A DNA stretch of 64,000 nucleotides. It comes from Variovorax sp. J22G73. GTDB taxonomy: Bacteria > Pseudomonadota > Gammaproteobacteria > Burkholderiales > Burkholderiaceae_C. Under the pieces are notes generated by a model. That model had not been told where the DNA came from. It saw nothing but the letters and a program-made list of their open reading frames with translations, and did no database searches. Shown here in pieces: positions 58,620-64,000 of the stretch. A program made the translations under genes and the position numbers. Every line of letters starts with the position of its first letter. Within the stretch, counting starts at the first letter, position 1. The stretch covers positions 124,001-188,000 of the forward strand of contig NZ_JASZYK010000008.1 of the NCBI RefSeq assembly GCF_030317035.1, given 5' to 3'.

Positions 58620-59528
58620 ATGAACCTTCAGCATTTCGAACACCTGCTGGCCGTGGTCGACACGGGCTCCTTCAGCCGCGCCGCCGAGCGCCTGCACCTC
58701 ACGCAGCCGGCGCTGAGCCGCAGCATCCAGGCGATGGAAGAAGAGCTGGGCGGTGCGCTGGTCGATCGCACGGGCAAGCGAAAGGGGCTGACGCCGCTGG
58801 GCGCGCTGGTCGCTTCGCGCGCGCGCCGCGTGACCATCGAAGTGTCTGAAATGAAGCGCAGCGCCGCGTTGCTCGCCGACCTGGCGGTGGGCACGGTGCG
58901 GCTCGCGCTCGGCCCGGCGCCCACCGCGGTGCTGGCGTTGCCGCTGTTGCGCCACATCGCAGAAACCTATCCGCGCCTGAAGGTGCAGCTGATCGGCGGG
59001 CCGGCCGAGCACCAGTTGCTGGCGCTGCGCGACCGTGCGGTCGATGCGCTGGTGGTCCACAAGCGCTTGCTGCCGCTGGACGACAACCTCGACGTGCAGC
59101 TGCTGCCTGAAATGCGCATCGGCTTCGTCTGCCGCCGTGACCATCCGCTGTGCGGCACGGAGGCGGTGTCGCTGGCCAGGCTGCGCGACTACCCGCTGGC
59201 GGCGAGCGGCATCGGGCTGGGCCGCGACGTGGTGCAGAGCCTGGACGCATATTTCGGCAACGCCATGCATTTCAACGACGCGGTGCGTTTCCAGTCCGAC
59301 GAGGCCTCGTGCCTGCTCGAGCTGGTGCGCACCAGCGACACGGTGTTTCTGGGCGCGGTCGAAACCGCGCGCACGCTGATCGACGCGCGCGAACTCGTCG
59401 AGCTGCGCATGCCCAAGCCGCTGCGCCTGACCTCGCAGTTCGCGTTCATCACGCTGGACGGGGTGACGAAGGCGCCGGCGCTGAAGATCGTGCATGCCTT
59501 CTGTGCGGAGCACATGCGCGACCGTTGA
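58620..59528 (+). CDS. LysR-family regulator divergent from the Bug/serine-hydrolase unit
   Basis: The product (302 aa) has a LysR N-terminal helix-turn-helix (HLLAVVDTGSFSRAAERLHL then TQPALSRSIQAMEEELGGAL) and substrate-binding domain (about 90-295, VRLALGPAPTAVLALPLLRH, LRDRAVDALVVHK). It probably controls the divergent Bug receptor and serine hydrolase. It is followed by a symmetrical terminator at 59572-59607. The start ATG lies 117 bases from the divergent receptor start, enough for a shared operator, which I could not define. Confidence 0.9.
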   Translation: MNLQHFEHLLAVVDTGSFSRAAERLHLTQPALSRSIQAMEEELGGALVDRTGKRKGLTPLGALVASRARRVTIEVSEMKRSAALLADLAVGTVRLALGPAPTAVLALPLLRHIAETYPRLKVQLIGGPAEHQLLALRDRAVDALVVHKRLLPLDDNLDVQLLPEMRIGFVCRRDHPLCGTEAVSLARLRDYPLAASGIGLGRDVVQSLDAYFGNAMHFNDAVRFQSDEASCLLELVRTSDTVFLGAVETARTLIDARELVELRMPKPLRLTSQFAFITLDGVTKAPALKIVHAFCAEHMRDR

Positions 59529-59571
59529 ACCGGAGAAGCTGAAAGTCTCGGGAGAAAAGCGAAGCCCCATG

Positions 59572-59607
59572 AAAAAACCGGACGCTGCTTTCGCAGGGTC
59601 CGGTTTT
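59572..59607. terminator. Bidirectional rho-independent terminator between LysR and DUF4148 genes
   Basis: AAAACCGGAC with GCTGC pairs with GCAGG and GTCCGGTTTT around a TTTC loop. A runs before and T runs after the stem allow it to work on both strands, ending the converging lysR-like and DUF4148 transcripts. Confidence 0.85.
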
Positions 59608-59649
59608 CGGCTTGGCGGTGTCACCGAGACGGCTTGCGCCGCCTTCGGA

Positions 59650-59997
59650 TCACAGGCCGGCTTGACGCGTGAAGGTCAGGCCCTTGGCTTGCGCGGGCAC
59701 CACGCTGCCGGCGAACGATTCGCGGCGCAGGTTCTGGCCAGGAGCGTGGGCGGCGGCCACGGCTTCGCTGCGGATGGTGGCGCGGTCGGCCGATGCGGTC
59801 AGGGCGGGAGCCACGGTCGACGACACGCCGTCGCCGTACACGTTGCCAGCGCGGGCGGCGGCAACAGCTTGGGGGGCCACGTCGGCACGGCTGTAGCCGG
59901 AGGTCACGGCTTGCACGCCTTCGTAGGTTTCTGCGTGGGCGCCAGCGGCGGCGAGCAGGGAGAGAGCGGCGGCGGCGAGGATCTTCGAGGTCTTCAT
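59650..59997 (-). CDS. DUF4148 domain-containing exported protein
   Basis: The product (115 aa) has a signal peptide (MKTSKILAAAALSLLAAAGA, cut after AHA) and a DUF4148 domain typical of Variovorax and relatives: ETYEGVQAVTSGYSRADVAP, repeated QAVAAARAGNVYG and SEAVAAAHAPGQNLRRESFA segments, ending RQAGL. The family is of unknown function and usually present in many copies in Comamonadaceae. It converges with the LysR gene across a bidirectional terminator. Confidence 0.82.
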   Translation of the reverse strand: MKTSKILAAAALSLLAAAGAHAETYEGVQAVTSGYSRADVAPQAVAAARAGNVYGDGVSSTVAPALTASADRATIRSEAVAAAHAPGQNLRRESFAGSVVPAQAKGLTFTRQAGL

Positions 59998-60264
59998 TTC
60001 AATTCCTTCTTTACTGGGCTTTTTGAGTGCCGCGAGTTTGCACCACGATTCCTAGGGAAAACCCTATTCAATCGAATCGCAGTGTTCATGAAATTGAAAC
60101 AATGACGAGGAACTTTCTGACGCCGCTAAGTCAACTGCCCTTTCTGGTGCGCAAACGCACGCGGTGTGCGTGCATCTTGTTGACAAGCACGTTGCATGCC
60201 ACTCGGCACGCCAGCTGCCGAGGTCTACCTTCGTGGCGGCTCAGTCGCTGCCAACAGGAAGCGG

Positions 60265-61248
60265 CTATTCCGCCTTGATGCCCGCCTCGCGAATCACCTT
60301 GCCGTAGCGCACCAGCTCCGCGCGAATGAGCGCGCCGAACTCCTCGGGCGTGCCACCCGCCGCGCCGACGCCGGTGGGTTCCAGGCGGTCTTCGACGTCC
60401 TTGGCGCGCAGCATGGCGTTGAGCTCCGCGCTCAACTTGGCGAGCACGGCCGGCGGCAGGCCCTTGGGCGCAACCAGCCCGTGCCAGGCCACGACGTCGT
60501 ACTCGCTCAGGCCGCTCTCGGCGACCGACGGAATGTCGGGGTAGGCCGAGAGCCGTTTCGCCGTGCTCACCGCCAGCGCGCGCAGCTTGCCCGCCTTCAC
60601 GTGCTGCATCAGCGCCTCGGTGCCGGCGAAGAGCATGTCGACGTTGCCGGCCAGCAGGTCGTTCACCGCCGGGCCGGTGCCCTTGTAGGGCACGTGCGTG
60701 GCCTTTGCCTTGGCCATCTCGAACATGTATTCGGTCACCACGTGCAGGTGGCCGCCGGCGCCGCTGGACGCGAAGGTGAGCTTGCCCGGCTCCTTGCGCG
60801 CGAGCGCCAGCAGCTCCTGCAGGTTGCGTGCTTCCACGCGCGGGTTCACGCACAGCACGTACGCGCCGCGCGACAGCTGCACCACCGGCGTGATGTCGGC
60901 CACCGGATCGAAGCTCAGCTTGTAGAGCGCCGGGTTCACCGTGTAGCTGCCCGCCACCAGCAGCAGCGTGTAGCCGTCGGGCGCGGCCTTGACGCCGATC
61001 TCGGTGCCCAGCACGCCGCCCGCGCCGGGCTTGTTGTCGACCAGCACTGTCTGCCCGACGCGCTCGCCGAGCTTGGCCGCGGCCAGCCGCGCGATGAAGT
61101 CCGAGCCCCCGCCCGGCGCGAACGGGCAGACGATGCGGATGGGCTTGGACGGAAAGGCTCCCGCCTGCGCCCGTGCCAACGAAGGCACGAGCGAGCCCAG
61201 CGCGAACGCGGGGCCCAGGGCCGAGAAGCTTCGACGGTCGATGTTCAT
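60265..61248 (-). CDS. Bug-type tripartite tricarboxylate transporter solute receptor (3 of 3), Tat leader
   Basis: The product (327 aa) has a twin-arginine leader (MNIDRRSFSALGPAFALGSL), so it is probably exported folded by Tat, and the Bug fold: FPSKPIRIVCPFAPGGGSDF, VLVDNKPGAGGVLGTEIG, APDGYTLLLV, FDPVADITPVVQL and HVPYKGTGPAVNDLLAGNVD. It binds an unknown small acid. The ATG at 61248 is chosen because the longer frame has no signal at its N terminus. It stands alone, unlike the other two Bug genes in the window. Confidence 0.9.
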   Translation of the reverse strand: MNIDRRSFSALGPAFALGSLVPSLARAQAGAFPSKPIRIVCPFAPGGGSDFIARLAAAKLGERVGQTVLVDNKPGAGGVLGTEIGVKAAPDGYTLLLVAGSYTVNPALYKLSFDPVADITPVVQLSRGAYVLCVNPRVEARNLQELLALARKEPGKLTFASSGAGGHLHVVTEYMFEMAKAKATHVPYKGTGPAVNDLLAGNVDMLFAGTEALMQHVKAGKLRALAVSTAKRLSAYPDIPSVAESGLSEYDVVAWHGLVAPKGLPPAVLAKLSAELNAMLRAKDVEDRLEPTGVGAAGGTPEEFGALIRAELVRYGKVIREAGIKAE

Positions 61249-61394
61249 GTTGTTTTTCCCGTGGATGAAAGGCGGTGCCACGCGCGTGCGGGGCACGGCG
61301 CATTGCACGCCCGTGCGCGTGTTCGCGCCCTCGGGATTTGTCCTAGCAGCGCGGCGGTGCGCGCGTTGCCCCTGCCCGGCTGCTGTGTGCCAGC

Positions 61395-62267
61395 TCAGGA
61401 GCGCGGCCAGGCCCTTATCAGCGTGCGCAGCGCGACCCCGCCACTGCCCTTCACCTCGGCGCGGTAGGTGCCCACCAGTGCCTCGCGCTCGGCCGCCGCC
61501 TGCGGGTCGTTGCGCCAGGCCAGCAGCGCGGCCACGTCGGCGTCGGGCAGCGCCGCGAGGAGCGCTTGCGTGACCTGCCTTTCGAACTCGCGCGCCACGA
61601 GCATCAGGTTGCGCGGGCGCGTGGATGTCACGCCGCGCGACCACAGCGTGTCCAGCGCCATGGCCAGCGTGCTGTCGGGCAGGCCGCTGAGCTGGCCGCC
61701 GTTGCCACGCGCCAGTTGCTTGACCACCGCGCTCATCAGCAACTGGCTCGAGAAATCGATGTCGCGCACGTCGCCCACGGCCATGCGCTCGAGCAGCTCG
61801 GTGCGCGCGGGGTCGGCGGGGCGCGCGCGTTCGCGGTTGAAGAACTCGGCCTTGCCGGCCTCGTTCATCGCGGCGTAGTCGGTGCGCAGCTTCACGAAGC
61901 GGCCCACCGCGGCCAGCACCTCAGGGCTGGGCGCGGCGCCGCCGGTGCCCGCCGATGCCACTTCCTGCTGGATGGCCGCGACCGAGGCCTTGGTGTTGAA
62001 GGCGCGGCCGGCGGCCGTGTCCAGCGCCTTGAGCGCCTTGTCGGCGATGGCCGCGTCGTCGGGGTCCAGCAGCTCTTTCGCGCCGCGCGCCACGGCCCCC
62101 GGCGCGTATGAGGCCTGGTAGCGCGGCTGCACGCCTTCGAACTGAAGCAGCGCCTCGGCACGGCCCTGCGCCCAGCCCACCACGGGCGCCAGCAGCAACG
62201 CGGGCAACAACAGCAACAGGGAACAACGTGAAGCGGCGGACGGGGAAAGGCGGTTCAGGACAAGCAT
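61395..62267 (-). CDS. Exported protein of unknown function (290 aa)
   Basis: The product has a signal peptide (SLLLLLPALLLAPVVGWAQ) and a mainly helical mature part with no motif I can name. It contains segments such as LAAVGRFVKLRTDYAAMNEA and FSSQLLMSAVVKQLARGNGG; a distant link to DUF2059-type periplasmic proteins is possible but not firm. No cysteines occur in the mature part, and no coiled coil or repeat stands out. The ATG at 62267 directly follows a perfect hairpin dyad (62268-62285) and has no visible ribosome-binding site. It is a single gene. Confidence 0.65.
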   Translation of the reverse strand: MLVLNRLSPSAASRCSLLLLLPALLLAPVVGWAQGRAEALLQFEGVQPRYQASYAPGAVARGAKELLDPDDAAIADKALKALDTAAGRAFNTKASVAAIQQEVASAGTGGAAPSPEVLAAVGRFVKLRTDYAAMNEAGKAEFFNRERARPADPARTELLERMAVGDVRDIDFSSQLLMSAVVKQLARGNGGQLSGLPDSTLAMALDTLWSRGVTSTRPRNLMLVAREFERQVTQALLAALPDADVAALLAWRNDPQAAAEREALVGTYRAEVKGSGGVALRTLIRAWPRS

Positions 62268-62285
62268 GGCGCCATTATTGGCGCC
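62268..62285 (-). promoter_or_regulatory. Hairpin dyad abutting the start codon of the exported protein gene
   Basis: GGCGCCA, TTAT and TGGCGCC form a perfect 7-bp dyad with a 4-base loop ending at the base before the minus-strand ATG (62267). In the transcript it would form a stable hairpin where a ribosome-binding site is expected, so it could lower or control translation. Confidence 0.5.
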
Positions 62286-62370
62286 GCTCCTTTGCGCGCC
62301 GGATTAGCCCTGAGCCCGCCGTGGCGTCAGTCCACGCATCGCCCGGGCCCGCCCCCAGCAGGGGAAAAAA

Positions 62371-63120
62371 CTAGAACCGCGTCCCGACCGACAACCGCAC
62401 CATGTCCTGCTCCGTGAAGTTCACCTTCGGGTCATACGCCACCCGAACGAACCAGCGCGGCCAGTCGTAGGTCACCGTGAGCCCCGCGCGGCGGATGAAC
62501 TGACCGTCCACCGTGCCCTGCTTGGCCAGCAGGTCGACGGTCAGGCGCTGCCGCTCGGGCAGCGGCAGCCGGTAGACGAGGTGCACGTCCTGCTGGTCGG
62601 GGTTGAGCCGGTTGTCGCGAATCAGCGAGAGCGACAGCGCCGTGCCGTCGCTCCACTTGTAGCCGCCGTACACCGTGTACGAATCGTTCGGGTCGAAGTT
62701 CAGGTTGGCGTAGCTGCGCAGGTTGGTGCGCCCCAGCCCCGTGCCCACGAACCAGCTGTCGCCCGTTTCCACCGCGAGGCTGCCGCCGACGAAGCCGCCG
62801 GAGGCCACCTGAAGCGACGGCAGCACGCGCACCGGCCCCAGCGTGAAGGTGTGGTCCCAGCCGGCGCGCGGCTGCGCGAAGTCGAGCACCGGCGAGCGGA
62901 ACCAGCCGATCCACACGTTGCCGTCGCCGTAGGTGTAGCGCAGGTTCAGGTCCAGCCCCGGTCCAGCGGGCAGGCCGCCGCCCGACACGCGGTAGGCGCC
63001 CACGGTGAGCTTGAAAGGCAGCTCGGCCGCGTCGTCGTCCGCGCGGGCGGCAGGCGCGAAGGCCAGCAGCGCGAGCCCGAGCAGCCCAGGAGCGGCGAAC
63101 AGAGGTTGCATGCGTGCCAT
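62371..63120 (-). CDS. Outer-membrane beta-barrel-like exported protein
   Basis: The product (249 aa) has a signal peptide (LFAAPGLLGLALLAFAPAAR, cut after ARA) and alternating-hydrophobicity strands ending in Phe (MVRLSVGTRF), the hallmark of outer-membrane barrels. YTVYGGYKWSDGTALSLSLI and LTVTYDWPRWFVRVAYDPKV show the aromatic girdle pattern. No family is firmly recognised; porin-like or acyloxyacyl-like proteins are possible. It starts 5 bases after the DUF1345 gene on the same strand, so the two are probably cotranscribed. Confidence 0.72.
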   Translation of the reverse strand: MARMQPLFAAPGLLGLALLAFAPAARADDDAAELPFKLTVGAYRVSGGGLPAGPGLDLNLRYTYGDGNVWIGWFRSPVLDFAQPRAGWDHTFTLGPVRVLPSLQVASGGFVGGSLAVETGDSWFVGTGLGRTNLRSYANLNFDPNDSYTVYGGYKWSDGTALSLSLIRDNRLNPDQQDVHLVYRLPLPERQRLTVDLLAKQGTVDGQFIRRAGLTVTYDWPRWFVRVAYDPKVNFTEQDMVRLSVGTRF

Positions 63121-63125
63121 GGCGC

Positions 63126-63797
63126 TCAGAACAGGCTCGCGCCGATGTTGATGAGCAAGGCCAGCACCGTCGTGTTGAACAGGTACGCCAGGATGCAATG
63201 CACAGAGCCGATGCGCCGCATGGGCTTGGACACGAAGGACACGTCCGCCGTCTGGCCCGAGGTGCCGATCACCGCCGAGAAATAGAAGAAGTCGCCGTAG
63301 GTGGGCGGCTCCTCGTCCGGAAACTGGATGCCCGCCTTGAGCCCCTTGCTGGTCGAGGCGTAGTAGTCGTGCGCGTAGTGCAGTGTGAACATCACCTGCG
63401 TGAAGGCCCACGACGACACCACCGTGAGCCCGGCCAGCGCGACATGCGCGATCTTCTCGAGCCCGTGCATGTCCTTCACCACCGCCAGTTCGCCGCCGAT
63501 GGCCGCCAGGCTCGCGATGGCCGAGACCACCACCAGCACCAGGATCACGCCCTGCCCCTCGTCCTGCACCTTGGCGCGCACGCGCATGAGCTGCTGCGAC
63601 GAGCGCGTCATCATCACCGCGGCCAGCAGCACGTACAGGCAGGCGCCGGTGTTCCAGGCGATGAGCAGACGCGTGACCAAGTGCGCTTCCACGGCCGAAG
63701 GCAGCAGCACGCCCACCGCGATGGCGATGGCCGCGGCAATGAACAGGCGCGGGCGCACGACCATCTGGCGCAGGAGTCGGTGTCTGGGGAGTTTCAT
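63126..63797 (-). CDS. DUF1345 domain-containing membrane protein
   Basis: The product (223 aa) has five or so hydrophobic helices and the DUF1345 core FFYFSAVIGTSGQTADVSF, followed by VSKPMRRIGSVHCILAYLF and NTTVLALLINIGASLF. The pattern resembles small ion-channel-like membrane proteins, but the family's role is unknown. The start ATG overlaps the stop of an upstream gene (ATGA, 63794-63797). It is followed by a beta-barrel gene, so the group may be an envelope unit. Confidence 0.87.
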   Translation of the reverse strand: MKLPRHRLLRQMVVRPRLFIAAAIAIAVGVLLPSAVEAHLVTRLLIAWNTGACLYVLLAAVMMTRSSQQLMRVRAKVQDEGQGVILVLVVVSAIASLAAIGGELAVVKDMHGLEKIAHVALAGLTVVSSWAFTQVMFTLHYAHDYYASTSKGLKAGIQFPDEEPPTYGDFFYFSAVIGTSGQTADVSFVSKPMRRIGSVHCILAYLFNTTVLALLINIGASLF

Positions 63798-64000
63798 CGG
63801 GGCTTGGGCGCGGACTTGGAGGCGGACTTGGAGGCGGGACTGCGCATGGGCTCGCGCTTTGTGTTCTGGCCTGCGACTGTCGGCGAAGCTCTCTTGCGGC
63901 TACCTGACGAAGACGGCCTGGCGCGGCTTTCTTGCGCCGTTTCGAGCAGCCAGTCACGAAATGCCGACACCTTGGGCCGGTCGCGCCCAGCCTCGGGGCA
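63794..64000 (-). CDS. LysR-family regulator, C-terminal end only
   Basis: Only the last 68 residues are inside the window. They begin CPEAGRDRPKVSAFRDWLLE, a pattern usual at the C terminus of GcvA-like LysR proteins, and end in an unusual Lys/Ser/Ala-rich tail (SPASKSASKSAPKPR) coded by a 12-bp repeat. The stop codon overlaps the ATG of the DUF1345 gene, so the two are translationally linked. The identification rests on a short segment. Confidence 0.55.
   Translation of the reverse strand, partial: CPEAGRDRPKVSAFRDWLLETAQESRARPSSSGSRKRASPTVAGQNTKREPMRSPASKSASKSAPKPR

Noticed and set aside
60155..60171. ACGCAC/GTGCGT hairpin as a terminator
   Set aside because: The stem is only 6 bp and is not followed by a T run on either strand.
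1..64000. CRISPR arrays, tRNA or rRNA genes, insertion sequences
   Set aside because: I saw no regularly spaced repeats, no tRNA-like cloverleaf with a TTCRA arm and no transposase-like protein.

Overview
The window is a 64-kb piece of a high-GC, gene-dense bacterial chromosome. Gene content points to a Betaproteobacterium of the Comamonadaceae, most like Variovorax. It has three orphan Bug-type tripartite-tricarboxylate solute receptors, several LysR and DeoR regulators next to small catabolic operons, a DUF4148 exported protein, a chromosomal class A beta-lactamase and Fur/FecI-type iron signalling. The genus is an inference from gene families, not from a marker gene. I saw no tRNA, rRNA, CRISPR array or insertion sequence.

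Layout. 1-5.1 kb: start of a DipZ/CcdA-like electron-transfer protein, Tat-exported MsrB, a DUF2235 hydrolase with membrane tail, a MerR regulator divergent from an alpha/beta hydrolase with a textbook 19-bp-spacer promoter, and a DUF1266 protein. 5.3-16.2 kb: a divergently regulated sugar operon (DeoR repressor; deoC, ALDH16-type tandem aldehyde dehydrogenase, RbsD/FucU mutarotase, PfkB kinase, complete ABC importer). The parts fit uptake of 2-deoxyribose or a close relative, phosphorylation, aldol cleavage to glyceraldehyde-3-phosphate and acetaldehyde, and oxidation of the aldehyde. Control sites include two DeoR-like operators three helical turns apart, a 28-bp palindrome, a coupled leader ORF and an internal LacI-type double operator. 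16.2-18.3 kb: an SDR reductase divergent from an AraC regulator.

18.4-26.9 kb: two complete cell-surface-signalling cassettes (ECF sigma, FecR-like anti-sigma, TonB receptor with signalling domain) arranged as mirror images around a short promoter region with two Fur-like boxes. No siderophore synthesis genes accompany them, so use of foreign siderophores is likely. 26.9-34.2 kb: DUF3806 protein, class A beta-lactamase, then a Pho-box-preceded group (lipoprotein phosphatase with LamG-like tail, 62-residue lipoprotein, Tat-exported phosphocholine-type phospholipase C) and a DeoR regulator. 34.3-40.1 kb: a GGDEF/EAL protein and a visibly more A/T-rich stretch with a small orphan gene, an amino-acid-type binding protein, a class II aldolase and a divergent LysR.

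40.2-64 kb: mostly housekeeping and accessory singletons: DUF2272, DUF3297, RNase H-like and DUF4124 proteins; a Bug receptor/HMG-CoA-lyase-like/CoA-transferase operon with divergent LysR; a class I amidotransferase; CDP-alcohol phosphatidyltransferase; GST; a lipoprotein penicillin/AHL-type acylase; histidine phosphatase; CbpA-CbpM; M20 peptidase; 3-methyladenine glycosylase; a serine hydrolase-Bug operon with divergent LysR; DUF4148 protein; a third Bug receptor; two exported proteins of unknown role; DUF1345 membrane protein; and the 3' end of a LysR gene. Family names rest on motifs I could read; no database search was run.
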